From Neobacillus sp. WH10 (lineage in GTDB: Bacteria; Bacillota; Bacilli; Bacillales; Cytobacillaceae): DNA of 64,000 nt. Shown here piece by piece: positions 34,040 through 43,348 of this stretch. Made by a program: the position numbers and the translations under genes. The stretch is taken from assembly GCF_030123405.1 (NCBI RefSeq), contig NZ_CP126110.1, positions 4,154,001 through 4,218,000 of the forward strand, given 5' to 3'. How positions within the stretch are numbered: the stretch's first letter is position 1; each line of letters starts with the position of its first letter. The notes under the pieces are model-generated. The model did not search any database. It was not told the DNA's origin and was given only the letters and a program-made list of their open reading frames with translations.

Positions 34040-34079
34040 AATCCCTAGAAACTTTGTTATTACAACGTTTCTAGGGATT
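34040..34079 (+). terminator. rpsD terminator
   Basis: AATCCCTAGAAAC...GTTTCTAGGGATT, a 13-bp perfect stem followed by TTTTATTTT. Confidence 0.92.
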
Positions 34080-34080
34080 T

Positions 34081-34553
34081 TTTATTTTATTCTGCTTTGT
34101 AGGATAATGTATTCTCCCCCAACGATACTGTCGAGGTTTTGAAGGACATTTTGGGAATAAACTCCTAAAGTCATCCTTGCAATCGTTAAGGCAGTTTAAC
34201 AGCGATATACACCCAATGAATACCATACTCTACCAAAAGTCTTATCAATACTGTACAGAAATTTTTGTCCCTGCTGCAATTAATATATCCCAGGTCCAAA
34301 TAGCTTTATTAATCTCCTCCTAATATTTTTTGTTCCCCCTCGGGCTCTCCCTTTTACGTTCTGCGCTTGGCTTTGTTACTTTTACAAGTTTTTAAATTTG
34401 GTTTGATTATATAGGAAAGATAAAAAGAGCTCTAGAAGGACTCTAAAAAATTCTTACTTTTAAGTTCTTATTAAGCTATTGTTAAGATTTAGTCTTTATC
34501 ATCTAAAAAATAAAGTTATAGATTATAATTTAAAATAACAAACACAGAGGTGA
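34081..34553. other. Intergenic region without a clear gene
   Basis: About 470 bp between rpsD and the next small gene. The minus strand carries an isolated AGGAGGAG and a short readable piece (KAIWTWDILIAAGTKISVQY) that soon meets stops, then DKTFGRVWYSLGVY in the same frame. This may be a decayed gene but is too short to call. A TATAAT near 34520 could serve the next gene. Confidence 0.4.
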
Positions 34554-34559
34554 ATGTTT

Positions 34560-34853
34560 ATGAGAAAATCAGTTAAAACGGATCAACAAATCAGATTCAT
34601 ACTCTCTTTAATTAAAGAAAATACTGATCATTATGAAACTCAGGCAGATAAAGTCAATAAATGGATTAAAATGTCCATTCTTTCTTTAAAGCAAACAGAC
34701 ATCTCTCTTTTAGAAGAGCTACGCGACGAATATTACCAAAAAGCTTCGGCTCAAAAACAAACTGCAAAAGAGCTCCAAAAAACTTTAGAAATGTATTATG
34801 ATAATCAAAACTATTATCATTTTTTAAACGAGCATTCTTATATTAAAACCTGA
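34560..34853 (+). CDS. Small helical protein of 97 residues, unknown
   Basis: A soluble, charged, probably all-helical protein starting MRKSVKTDQQIRFILSLIKE and rich in Lys, Glu, Gln and Tyr (KELQKTLEMYYDNQNYYHFL near the end). No known motif is seen. AGAGGTG lies 7 nt before the ATG at 34560; the in-frame ATG at 34554 is too close to it. A weak hairpin with T-run follows at 34860-34900. It stands alone between rpsD and tyrS. Confidence 0.6.
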   Translation: MRKSVKTDQQIRFILSLIKENTDHYETQADKVNKWIKMSILSLKQTDISLLEELRDEYYQKASAQKQTAKELQKTLEMYYDNQNYYHFLNEHSYIKT

Positions 34854-35027
34854 TTAATAAAAAATCCGACTGTTAATTCAGCCGGGATTTTTTATTTTTT
34901 TGGCATAATGAACCATTTGATCAGAACAATTTGGTCTAGTAGCCCTCTCTGTGCTTGTAAAACTTGGTACACCAATATCTAATCTATTCCAATCCAGCTC
35001 TAACAAATCTTTGGTACGGGGGTTTTT

Positions 35028-35216
35028 CTATCGTTTATTAGCCCAACTAACTGCTTTTCGATATATAAATACTATAACAAAATAGATTACAATCACGATT
35101 GCTGAGGTCCACAATCTTTCTAGAATTATACCATCTGCTAACAGCACAGGACCGAATCCAAAAAATGTGACAAGAGCAAGGAGAATGATAAATACGGCGT
35201 GCAATAAAAATTTCAT
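35028..35216 (-). CDS. Small two-TM membrane protein
   Basis: A 62-residue protein with two hydrophobic helices (LLHAVFIILLALVTFFGFGP and SAIVIVIYFVIVFIYRKAV) and a short basic tail. It looks like a conserved small Bacillus membrane protein, but I cannot name a function. GGGGGTG lies 6 nt before the ATG. It is downstream of tyrS on the same strand, after the tyrS terminator. Confidence 0.65.
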   Translation of the reverse strand: MKFLLHAVFIILLALVTFFGFGPVLLADGIILERLWTSAIVIVIYFVIVFIYRKAVSWANKR

Positions 35217-35301
35217 TCATTTCACCCCCGCTTTTTTCCCTTTAAATATTAGACGAATTATTCTGCAGCAATGTTACTCCCTAGTCTTTCCAAACAGAAA
35301 A

Positions 35302-35327
35302 AAGGGCTTTGGAAATCCAAAGCCCTT
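35302..35327 (-). terminator. tyrS terminator
   Basis: AAGGGCTTTGG-AAAT-CCAAAGCCCTT followed by TTTTTCTG on the minus strand, just after the tyrS stop. Confidence 0.88.
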
Positions 35328-35334
35328 AATGAAT

Positions 35335-36591
35335 TTAATATTTTATCAGTGTGTATTTCTTTTTGCCCCTTCTAATGATGGTGTATTGGTCTTCAATACG
35401 ATCACTCTCATTTAGAGAATAGTTCGTATCCGTTATTTTTTCACCGTTTACAGTCACTGCACCATTAGTTATGTCTTCCCGTGCCTGACGTTTTGAAGGA
35501 GAAATCTTTGCCGCAACCAGTAAATCAACAAGGTTACCCACTAAATCCTCAGCATTAAAGGATGGTACGTCTTTAAAGCCTTGTTTGATTTCAGCAGCTG
35601 AAAGATTTTTCACATCCCCGCTAAATAAGGCTTGGGAAATCTTAATCGCTTGCTGTAGTGATTCCTCACCATGAATAAGACGTGTCATCTCTTCCGCTAA
35701 TGCCTTTTGGGCTTTACGAAGATGTGGTTCTTCCTCAACAGACCTTTCTAATTGCTCAATTTCCTCATGTGAAAGGAAAGTGAAAAACTTTAGATATTTG
35801 ACAACATCGGCATCAGCTGTGTTAATCCAGAACTGATAGAACTCGTATGGAGTAGTTTTCTTTGCATCAAGCCAAACAGCGCCGCCTTCTGTTTTTCCAA
35901 ATTTGGTTCCGTCTGCCTTCGTAACAAGAGGAATAGTCAACCCAAATGCTTTTGAGCCCTCTGGCTGCATTTTCCGGATTAATTCCAAACCAGTGGTAAT
36001 GTTGCCCCACTGATCACTACCGCCAATTTGCAATTTACAATTATGGTTTTCATACAAATGGTTGAAATCCATTGCCTGTAAAATGGTGTAAGTGAATTCA
36101 GTAAAAGAAATACCTGTTTCAAGCCTTGATGCAATTGTATCTTTTGCCAGCATGTAATTAACCCCGATATGCTTGCCAATATCACGTAAAAAAGAAACAA
36201 CATCCATTGAGCCAGCCCAATCATAGTTATTCACCATAATGGCACCATTGTCACCGTCAAAGTCAAAAATCGCTGCAAGCTGTTTTTTGATTCCTTCTAC
36301 GTTCTTTTGTACTGCTTCCAATGTTTGCAGATTCCGTTCTTCACTTTTCCCACTTGGATCACCAATCAGTCCTGTAGCCCCGCCAACTAAAACAAGCGGG
36401 CGATGACCATGCTGTTGAAATCTCCTAAGTGTTAAAAAGGGTACCAAGTGACCAATATGCAAGCTATCAGCCGTCGGATCGGCCCCGCAGTATAAAGAAA
36501 TTTTCTGGTTACTTAAAAGTTCTTTTAAACCCTCCTCATCTGATTGTTGGTAAATAATCCCTCTCCATGCTAAATCCTGTAATAAATCCAA
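35335..36591 (-). CDS. tyrS: Tyrosyl-tRNA synthetase
   Basis: A 418-residue class Ic synthetase charging tRNA-Tyr. The HIGH motif is DSLHIGHLVPFL (about residue 45), KMSKS appears as KFGKTEGG (about 230), and the C-terminal S4-like domain holds ISPSKRQAREDITNGAV. The start is the TTG at 36591, preceded by GGAGGG; extension to an upstream ATG would run through the dispersed repeat and the T-box and is not real. Expression is controlled by the T-box leader at 36.8-37.0 kb. Confidence 0.96.
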   Translation of the reverse strand: MDLLQDLAWRGIIYQQSDEEGLKELLSNQKISLYCGADPTADSLHIGHLVPFLTLRRFQQHGHRPLVLVGGATGLIGDPSGKSEERNLQTLEAVQKNVEGIKKQLAAIFDFDGDNGAIMVNNYDWAGSMDVVSFLRDIGKHIGVNYMLAKDTIASRLETGISFTEFTYTILQAMDFNHLYENHNCKLQIGGSDQWGNITTGLELIRKMQPEGSKAFGLTIPLVTKADGTKFGKTEGGAVWLDAKKTTPYEFYQFWINTADADVVKYLKFFTFLSHEEIEQLERSVEEEPHLRKAQKALAEEMTRLIHGEESLQQAIKISQALFSGDVKNLSAAEIKQGFKDVPSFNAEDLVGNLVDLLVAAKISPSKRQAREDITNGAVTVNGEKITDTNYSLNESDRIEDQYTIIRRGKKKYTLIKY

Positions 36592-36613
36592 CTTAATCCC
36601 TCCAATATAATAA

Positions 36614-36730
36614 AGTGTAAGCGCCTTGAACTGAGGCGATAAGCATAATGCAAGTGCTGACAGAAGGCACTTTTTACCTTCCGTTGTGACTGGTTTATTA
36701 CTCGAGCCCCTAGGCGCTGATGCTAAGCAG
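36614..36730. repeat. Dispersed repeat inserted between the T-box and tyrS
   Basis: The element starts AAGCGCCTTGAACTGAGGCG and ends CGAGCCCCTAGGCGCTGATG, so AGCGCCT/AGGCGCT lie inverted at the two ends. It separates the T-box terminator (about 36.78 kb) from the tyrS ribosome binding site, lengthening the leader by about 120 nt. Confidence 0.7.
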
Positions 36731-36776
36731 TTATCAAAGTATAAAGAGCTACACTTTGTTAGACTGTAATAAATAA

Positions 36777-37016
36777 AAACGCCCCTGCAAAAATGCAGGG
36801 ACGTAAATTTACGCGGTACCACCCAGCTTGAGGAAAAATCCTCCAACTCAAAAAAATTAACGGTTTTGACCGTTTTCCGCTACTCACACTTGTTTTCACA
36901 GAAAAAGCTCAAGGACGTAATTCATTCTTCTATATGTACCAGCTTACACCACCGCTGGCTCTCTAAAAACAGGGATAGAAGAACTACAGTTGATTCCCTT
37001 CACAGCTTTTAAATTA
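36777..37016 (-). promoter_or_regulatory. Tyrosine T-box leader of tyrS
   Basis: On the minus strand the T-box sequence GGGTGGTACCGCG is at 36824-36812, followed by a terminator ACGTCCCTGCA-TTTT-TGCAGGGGCGT plus T-run. Upstream are a stem I region with AGAGAGCCAGCGG and a specifier segment GAATTACGTCC containing UAC, a Tyr codon. Uncharged tRNA-Tyr should stabilise the antiterminator. A TATAAT box at 37028-37023 would start the leader near 37016. Confidence 0.92.
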
Positions 37017-37121
37017 TTATTTATTATAGTTTTTTTACCATAATCCAACCCATCTGTCAAATATCAACTAGAAATTTCAGAAAAATGTAGAAGGTTGTCA
37101 GTTATTGCTTTTCCTATATGC

Positions 37122-37127
37122 TATAAT
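37122..37127 (+). promoter_or_regulatory. Probable extended -10 promoter of the PBP gene
   Basis: TGCTATAAT is an extended -10 box about 30 nt before the PBP start; a TTGTCA lies 21 nt upstream, too far for a standard -35. Confidence 0.45.
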
Positions 37128-37159
37128 GAATGTGATTTTATAATGAGGTGATGCTCTGA

Positions 37160-39895
37160 ATGAATGAAAAAATACAAGTGTGGGTGAAAAAAGCAAAATC
37201 CATACTTAACATGTTTACCCATAAAAAGACGATTAAAAGTGCACGAATTACCTCTCAGGTCGTTTGGAACCTATTTCTCCTCGTGCTCACAGTCGCCATC
37301 CTTGGCGGATCATTTGCAACAGGTGTTGGTGCTGGTTATTTTGCCTCACTTGTGAAAGATGAACCCGTCCGTTCCTATGACAGTATGAAAAAGGATATTT
37401 ATAATTACACGGAAACATCTGATTTATACTTTGCAAATGATGTTTATCTTGGAAGACTCAGATCCGACCTTATTCGAGAAGAAGTAAAGCTGGATCAAGT
37501 ATCTAAGGATCTGACCAATGCTGTTATTGCAACCGAGGACGAATACTTCTATCAGCATAAAGGTGTTGTTCCTAAAGCTGTTTTCCGTGCCCTCTTTCAA
37601 GAAGTCACAAACTCCGCTGTCCAATCAGGCGGAAGTACGTTAACCCAGCAATTAATCAAAAATCAAATCTTAACAAATGAAGTTTCCTTTCAGCGGAAAG
37701 CCAATGAAATTTTACTAGCTCTTCGGTTAGAGAAATTTTTCAATAAAAATGAAATTCTTGAAGCTTATCTTAATGTTTCCACGTTTGGAAGAAATTCTTC
37801 CGGACAGAATATTGCAGGCGTTCAAGCAGCTGCAAAAGGAATCTTCGATAAAAATGCCAGTGAATTGTCATTGCCACAAGCAGCATTCATTGCAGGTCTG
37901 CCCCAAAGTCCATTTGGCTATACACCTTTTACAAGGGAAGGTACGGTGAAGAATAACCTTGAACCAGGAATCACACGTATGAAAACTGTATTAAAAAGAA
38001 TGTTTGATGGTGGATACATAAACCAGCAGCAGTATGCGGAGGCCTCTGCCTACGACATTACAAAGGATTTTATTGCGCCTGTTGCGAATCCGCTTGAAAA
38101 ATATCCTTGGCTTACATTTGAAGTCGAAAAACGTTCGATTGAGGTTCTTACCACTGTGCTGGCCAAAAAGGATGGATACACAGAAAAGGACTTAAAAAAT
38201 GATGACAATCTTTATTATAAATATAAAACGTTAGCGGATCACGATTTGCATCAAAATGGGTATCAAATTCACACTACAATTGATAAAGATATTTACGATG
38301 CCATGCAAGTCGTAAAGGATAATTATAAATACTACGGTCCGGATAAACCTCAGGAAAAGGAGGATCCCGAAACAAAAGAGAAGTATACTGTAATTGAGCC
38401 CGTCGAAGTTGGTGCAGAACTGATTGAAAATAAGACAGGAAAAATTATCAGTTTTGTCGCTGGAAGAGATTACGAAAAACAACAGCTTAATCATGCAACA
38501 AGTGCAATTAGGCAAAATGGCTCCACGATGAAGCCACTTCTTGTCTACGGTCCGGCGATTGAGTTAGGAAAAGTAGCACCAGGAACGCCGCTTCCGGACG
38601 TAGAATTAAGTTTGGCTTACGGCAGAAGTACTCCTTGGCCGCGCAACTATGATTTAAGGTACAGCGGTATCGTTTCAGCCAGGTATGCCATGGCAAAATC
38701 CTATAACGTTCCTGCTGTTAAATTATACAAGGATATCGTTGATCAACGTCCGGCAGCCTACCTTGAAAAAATGGGATTTACCTCTCTTAAAAAACCGGAC
38801 TACACGAACCTATCAACTGCCATCGGTTCCATGGAAACTGGTGTTACAATTGAAGAAAATACAAATGCCTTTAGTACCTTTGCAAATGGCGGCAAATTTA
38901 TTGATGCCTATATGATTGATAAAATTGTCGATAAAAACGGCAAGGTCATTTATCAGCATGAAGTGACGCCTGTTGACGTCTTCAAGCCTCAAACAGCTTA
39001 TTTAACGCTTGATATGATGCGCGATGTTATTAAAACGGGGACAGCCGCGGGTATTAAAAGCAAATTAAACTTTAGTGCTGATTGGGCCGGCAAAACCGGT
39101 ACAGGGAATGACTTTATTGATTCCTGGTTCGTTGCAACAAATCCAGCCGTCACCTTTGGTATTTGGACTGGTTATGATACACCAAAATCATTAAAGACTC
39201 CCGGTATGTCCTATAGTCAGCGGACAAATAACCTTTGGGCTGAACTAATTAATGCTGCGTATAGCATAAAGCCGGAATTAATAAATCCAAAAGAATCATT
39301 TCAAATGCCGGAAGGAATTGTGAAACGTTCCTATTGCGCTGTTTCAGGCATGCTTCCATCTTCTGCCTGTTCTAAGGCCGGTTTAGTCGAAAGCGATTAT
39401 TTTAATGTAAATGATGTGCCGACAAAAGTAGATGATAGTTTGAAGGAAGGGAAATTTGTCACCATTGGGGATAAAAAGTATTTAGCCTTGGATTCCACAC
39501 CACAAGAGTTTGCCCAGTTTGGTTTGATATTAAACCCAGACTTTATTACCCGAATGGTGGGAAAGAATTTCAAAAATACAAGTCAGCTTATACCAAAGAA
39601 GGATCGTTGGGGGAAAATTCTTGTTCCTGACGCAAAAATGGTAGATAACGGTAAGACTCCTGATGGTGTAAGCCTATCAATTTCAGGTAATACTATAACT
39701 TGGTCATCTTCTCCAGATAATGATGTCGTAGGTTATCGAGTCTATCAAGGCGGATCTAAGGTTGCAAGCATAAACAGCGGCTCCGGTCTTTCCTTTATGG
39801 CTGGCAGCGGTGCCTATTATGTAACTGCAGTCGATATCGCCGGAAAGGAATCGGCTCCATCTAATATTGTTGAAGCAGGAGCTATAATTCCATAA
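37160..39895 (+). CDS. Class A penicillin-binding protein (PBP1A family)
   Basis: A 911-residue bifunctional peptidoglycan synthase. A membrane anchor (about 35-60) is followed by the GT51 transglycosylase domain with ATEDEYFYQHKGV (catalytic Glu, about 122-130) and GGSTLTQQLIKN. The transpeptidase domain has SxxK in NGSTMKPLL (about 454), SYN in AKSYNVPAV (about 513) and KTG in AGKTGTGND (about 644). A fibronectin III-like domain follows at about 822-905 (NTITWSSSPDNDVVGYRVYQ). All motifs are intact. The gene sits between tyrS and acsA, where I know no counterpart in B. subtilis. Confidence 0.92.
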   Translation: MNEKIQVWVKKAKSILNMFTHKKTIKSARITSQVVWNLFLLVLTVAILGGSFATGVGAGYFASLVKDEPVRSYDSMKKDIYNYTETSDLYFANDVYLGRLRSDLIREEVKLDQVSKDLTNAVIATEDEYFYQHKGVVPKAVFRALFQEVTNSAVQSGGSTLTQQLIKNQILTNEVSFQRKANEILLALRLEKFFNKNEILEAYLNVSTFGRNSSGQNIAGVQAAAKGIFDKNASELSLPQAAFIAGLPQSPFGYTPFTREGTVKNNLEPGITRMKTVLKRMFDGGYINQQQYAEASAYDITKDFIAPVANPLEKYPWLTFEVEKRSIEVLTTVLAKKDGYTEKDLKNDDNLYYKYKTLADHDLHQNGYQIHTTIDKDIYDAMQVVKDNYKYYGPDKPQEKEDPETKEKYTVIEPVEVGAELIENKTGKIISFVAGRDYEKQQLNHATSAIRQNGSTMKPLLVYGPAIELGKVAPGTPLPDVELSLAYGRSTPWPRNYDLRYSGIVSARYAMAKSYNVPAVKLYKDIVDQRPAAYLEKMGFTSLKKPDYTNLSTAIGSMETGVTIEENTNAFSTFANGGKFIDAYMIDKIVDKNGKVIYQHEVTPVDVFKPQTAYLTLDMMRDVIKTGTAAGIKSKLNFSADWAGKTGTGNDFIDSWFVATNPAVTFGIWTGYDTPKSLKTPGMSYSQRTNNLWAELINAAYSIKPELINPKESFQMPEGIVKRSYCAVSGMLPSSACSKAGLVESDYFNVNDVPTKVDDSLKEGKFVTIGDKKYLALDSTPQEFAQFGLILNPDFITRMVGKNFKNTSQLIPKKDRWGKILVPDAKMVDNGKTPDGVSLSISGNTITWSSSPDNDVVGYRVYQGGSKVASINSGSGLSFMAGSGAYYVTAVDIAGKESAPSNIVEAGAIIP

Positions 39896-40050
39896 GCGCA
39901 AGCGCCTTGATCAGCCCCGATATAGGGAGACTTAGTTGAATGAAAATCGGATTAGTCTCCCCTTAATACGTGCAGAAAGTGATAGCTTTCTGTAGCCATG
40001 CATAAGACGAACCTTGATGGGGCAGTTCCCCAGTATGCGTTCCTTTTAGC
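39896..40050. repeat. Dispersed repeat after the PBP gene
   Basis: It begins right at the stop with GCGCAAGCGCCTTGATCAGC, includes a GGGGAGACTAA-type inverted pair (GGGAGACTTAG / GTCTCCCC) and ends CAGTATGCGTTCC. Related to the 36.6-kb copy by its AAGCGCCTTGA start. Confidence 0.6.
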
Positions 40051-40053
40051 AAA

Positions 40054-40086
40054 AAAAATCGCACCGAAAGTTCGGTGCGATTTTTT
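40054..40086. terminator. Terminator between the PBP gene and acsA
   Basis: AAAAATCGCACCGAA-AG-TTCGGTGCGATTTTTTT, a near-perfect stem with T-runs on both strands, between convergent genes. Confidence 0.92.
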
Positions 40087-40092
40087 TGCCAA

Positions 40093-41811
40093 TTAGTCTT
40101 CCATGGTTGAAAGATCTCCAGTAGGTAAATTTAGTTCCCATGCCTTCAACACACGTCTCATTATTTTACCGCTTCTTGTTTTTGGCAGCTTATCGCGGAA
40201 ATCAATTTCCCTTGGTGCTGCGTGGGCAGCAAGGCCTTTTTTCACAAACTGCCTGATTTCTTCTTTTAGTTCCTCAGTGGCATCATAGCCATCCCGAAGT
40301 GCAACGAATGCCTTAATAATTTCCCCGCGGACAGGGTCTGGTTTTCCAATTACACCTGCTTCTGCTACTGCCGGATGCTCGACAAGCTTACTTTCCACTT
40401 CAAACGGCCCAACACGCTCTCCTGATGTCATAATGACATCATCCACCCTGCCTTGGAACCAGAAATAGCCATCCTCATCCATGTATGCAGAGTCCCCAGA
40501 TACGTACCAGTCACCAGGCATAAAGTAAGATTCATATTTCTCAGGATTGTTCCAAATCGTGTGCATCATTGAAGGCCATCCTTTTTTAATCGCAAGGTTC
40601 CCCATTCGATATGGCGGCAGTTCATTCCCTTGATTGTCAACAATAGCTGCTTCTACACCTGGAATAGGCTTACCCATTGAACCAGGCTTGATGGTCATAC
40701 ATGGGTAGTTACTAATAAGCTGTGCACCAGTTTCTGTCATCCACCAGTTATCATGAATTCGCTTATTAAATACCTTTGCTCCCCATTTAACGACCTCTGG
40801 GTTTAACGGCTCCCCAACACTTAATACATGGCGGAGGCTGCTTAGGTCGAATTTCTTTACAAGCTCATCACCTGCACCCATTAGCATCCGGAAGGCGGTA
40901 GGAGCACTATACCAAACCGTCACACCAAAATCTTCAATCATTTGATACCATGATTCAGGGCTAAAACGGCCGCCAATAATAACATTCGACGTTCCCGTTA
41001 ACCACGGTCCAAAAATCCCGTAGGATGTACCTGTAACCCAGCCTGGATCGGCTGTACACCAATATACATCATCTTCTTTTAAATCAAGTACCCATTTGGC
41101 TGTTTGATAATGCTGTATCATGGCATTATGTACATGTAGTACCCCTTTAGGTTTACCTGTAGAGCCGGATGTATAATGCAGAATTAGACCATCTGTCCGA
41201 TCTACCCATTCAATTTTGAGGTCTTTACTGGCTGATTCAAATTTTCCTAAAAAGTCAATATACTGATCTTGCTCCACGACATTCTTTCCCACAAGAAAAA
41301 TATGCTTTAAAGTAGGTAAATCTTGAACGGGTACTCGATCCAATAATTCAGGAGTAGTTACTAAAACTTTCGCTTCACTGTCCTGCAAACGGTCTCGTAC
41401 AGCACCTTCCATGAATGCCTCAAATAATGGCCCGACTATCGCACCAAGCTTAATAGCACCTAAAACAGTAAAATAAAGCTCTGGAGACCTGGGCATGAAA
41501 ATAAATACTCGGTCACCTTTTTCAACATCCCCGTAACTCTTTAATACATTCCCTGCCTTATTTGATAGGTCCTTCATTTCCTTAAAAGTGTATTTCTCAT
41601 TTCTTGAACCATCACGATAGTATAGGGCGATCTTATTTTTTCGATGGGTCTTCACGTGACGGTCAATGGACTCGTATGCCATATTAACAAGTCCTGTTTC
41701 ACTCCAAGAGAATTCTTTTTCTGTTTCCTTCCAGTCAAAATGCTTGTACGTCTCTTCATAATTGCTTAGATTATGCTCGCCTTGTACAACTGGCAGCGCT
41801 TCCACTTTCAT
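40093..41811 (-). CDS. acsA: Acetyl-CoA synthetase
   Basis: A 572-residue AMP-forming acetyl-CoA synthetase that reuses excreted acetate. Motifs are LHYTSGSTGKPKGVLHVH (P-loop), WWMTETGAQ, WYVSGDSAYMDEDGYFWFQGR, and the C-terminal LPKTRSGKIMRRVLKA whose Lys is the residue acetylated by AcuA and freed by AcuC in B. subtilis. acuABC is transcribed divergently from the same intergenic region, as in B. subtilis, so enzyme and its post-translational switch are adjacent. Confidence 0.96.
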   Translation of the reverse strand: MKVEALPVVQGEHNLSNYEETYKHFDWKETEKEFSWSETGLVNMAYESIDRHVKTHRKNKIALYYRDGSRNEKYTFKEMKDLSNKAGNVLKSYGDVEKGDRVFIFMPRSPELYFTVLGAIKLGAIVGPLFEAFMEGAVRDRLQDSEAKVLVTTPELLDRVPVQDLPTLKHIFLVGKNVVEQDQYIDFLGKFESASKDLKIEWVDRTDGLILHYTSGSTGKPKGVLHVHNAMIQHYQTAKWVLDLKEDDVYWCTADPGWVTGTSYGIFGPWLTGTSNVIIGGRFSPESWYQMIEDFGVTVWYSAPTAFRMLMGAGDELVKKFDLSSLRHVLSVGEPLNPEVVKWGAKVFNKRIHDNWWMTETGAQLISNYPCMTIKPGSMGKPIPGVEAAIVDNQGNELPPYRMGNLAIKKGWPSMMHTIWNNPEKYESYFMPGDWYVSGDSAYMDEDGYFWFQGRVDDVIMTSGERVGPFEVESKLVEHPAVAEAGVIGKPDPVRGEIIKAFVALRDGYDATEELKEEIRQFVKKGLAAHAAPREIDFRDKLPKTRSGKIMRRVLKAWELNLPTGDLSTMED

Positions 41812-41843
41812 TCCAATCTCCCCCTCTTCGCTAATATGAGATT

Positions 41844-41872
41844 ATTATAGTACAAATAGTAACTATTCACAA
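41844..41872 (-). promoter_or_regulatory. Sigma-A promoter of acsA
   Basis: On minus, TTGTGA (41872-41867) and a perfect TATAAT (41849-41844) with 17-nt spacing, about 30 nt upstream of the ATG. Confidence 0.75.
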
Positions 41873-41951
41873 TTTTAAAAATTTTATTCGAGATAATTTT
41901 ATTGAAAGATTAACTTTATAAATAATTTAGACTTATATAACAGAAAATTTC

Positions 41952-41966
41952 GTGAAATCACTTTCT
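41952..41966 (+). promoter_or_regulatory. Candidate cre overlapping the acuA promoter
   Basis: GTGAAATCACTTTCT fits the cre consensus with two mismatches (first base and central G). It covers the -35 region of a TATAAT box at 41983-41988. CcpA repression of acuABC is known in B. subtilis; this particular site is a guess. Confidence 0.4.
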
Positions 41967-42026
41967 TACGATAGATTTTATGTATAATAGAATTGAACAC
42001 TAACGATCTCTCAGGTAGGTGACCGT

Positions 42027-42659
42027 ATGGAACACAATAAAACATACAATGCAAAACAATTGAAGACTCCTCATGGGAACTTAATAATCGAAGGCCCTAT
42101 TTCATCGGATAAACTAGCTGGCTATGAATTTCATGAAGACCTTGTTGCCTTCCGTCAGCCTGAACAGCAGCATCAGGCTTTAATAGGCATTGCTGAGCTG
42201 CCGGAAGGGAGAATTATTATTGCAAGACATCGGCAGACAATCGTTGGCTATGTTACCTATCTTTATCCCGACCCGCTTGAAAGATGGTCAGAAGGCAAAA
42301 TGGACAATTTAATCGAATTAGGTGCTATTGAAGTGATACCTCAATTTAGAGGCTGTTCAGTTGGTAAAAACCTGCTGATTGTTTCGATGATGGATGATGC
42401 GATGGAGGATTATATTACAATCACGACAGAATATTATTGGCATTGGGATTTAAAAGGGACCAAATTAAATGTCTGGGATTATCGAAAGGTCATGGAAAAG
42501 ATGATGAATGCCGGCGGTCTTGAGTGGTATGCCACAGATGACCCCGAAATTTGCTCACATCCTGCCAACTGTCTAATGGCCCGAATGGGGAAAAGGGTTG
42601 ACATGGCATCCATTCAAAAGTTTGACCGATTAAGATTTATGAACAGGTTTATGTATTAA
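42027..42659 (+). CDS. acuA: AcuA protein acetyltransferase
   Basis: A 210-residue GNAT-fold acetyltransferase which inactivates AcsA by acetylating its catalytic Lys. The GNAT core includes RIIIARHRQTIVGYVTYLYPD and the acetyl-CoA loop IEVIPQFRGCSVGKNLLIVSM. The ATG at 42027 follows GGTAGGTGA. First gene of acuABC, divergent from acsA. Length matches B. subtilis AcuA (210). Confidence 0.95.
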   Translation: MEHNKTYNAKQLKTPHGNLIIEGPISSDKLAGYEFHEDLVAFRQPEQQHQALIGIAELPEGRIIIARHRQTIVGYVTYLYPDPLERWSEGKMDNLIELGAIEVIPQFRGCSVGKNLLIVSMMDDAMEDYITITTEYYWHWDLKGTKLNVWDYRKVMEKMMNAGGLEWYATDDPEICSHPANCLMARMGKRVDMASIQKFDRLRFMNRFMY

Positions 42660-42700
42660 TCATTTTCCTGATATTGCTCGGGATAGAGGGTGATTTTCCA

Positions 42701-43348
42701 ATGATAGTAGAAGAAATTATGAAAACAGACGTTGCGACACTTTTTCCGACAGATACAATTGCAGATGCCATGAATGTAATGGAAGCAAAAAAAATCCGTC
42801 ACATTCCAATCGTTAATGATGAAGGGCATTTAGTGGGCCTGTTAACTGTGGCAAAAATAACGGAAGCCACTCCTTCCATTTTTCATGTGAATGAACATCC
42901 TGAAGATTTAAAAAAGCCAATAGAGGCGATAATGGAGCGAAATGTCATCACTGGGCATCCGCTCGATTTTGTTGAAGAGGTGGCTGGCCTTTTCTATGAG
43001 CACAAGATCAGCTGTCTTCCAATCATTAATGATCGCAAACTGGTAGGAATAGTAACAGAAACAGATTTGTTGCGAACAATGGTTGAGTTAACGGGTGCAC
43101 ATCAGCCCGGTTCACAAATCGAAATAAAGGTTCCAAACCTTGCTGGTAAACTTAGCGACATTACTACTGTTATTAAAAATCGGAAAGCAAATATTCTAAG
43201 TGTACTTGTATATCCTGACAAAACGGATGAACACTGTAAAATTCTTGTCATTAGGGTGCAGACAATGAACCCGACTGCTCTTATTCAGGATTTAAAACAA
43301 GCTGGACATCATGTTTTATGGCCAAATTTGCCGGGGATATCCTTATGA
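42701..43348 (+). CDS. acuB: AcuB, CBS and ACT domain protein
   Basis: A 215-residue protein with two CBS motifs (residues 1-130; MIVEEIMKTDVATLFPTDTI, VVGIVTETDLL-type KLVGIVTETDLLRTM) and a C-terminal ACT-like domain (IEIKVPNLAGKLSDITTVIKN). AcuB belongs to the acuABC operon, but its role in acetoin/acetate use is unclear; the domains suggest ligand sensing. The ATG at 42701 follows GAGGGTGA. It overlaps acuC by 4 nt. Confidence 0.93.
   Translation: MIVEEIMKTDVATLFPTDTIADAMNVMEAKKIRHIPIVNDEGHLVGLLTVAKITEATPSIFHVNEHPEDLKKPIEAIMERNVITGHPLDFVEEVAGLFYEHKISCLPIINDRKLVGIVTETDLLRTMVELTGAHQPGSQIEIKVPNLAGKLSDITTVIKNRKANILSVLVYPDKTDEHCKILVIRVQTMNPTALIQDLKQAGHHVLWPNLPGISL

Noticed and set aside
34081..34553. 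Possible decayed gene on minus (KAIWTWDILIAAGTKISVQY)
   Set aside because: Only a short readable piece with stops close by; no family could be named.
36592..36846. N-terminal extension of tyrS by 85 codons
   Set aside because: The extension runs through the dispersed repeat and the T-box/terminator; the TTG at 36591 has a ribosome binding site and gives the family length.
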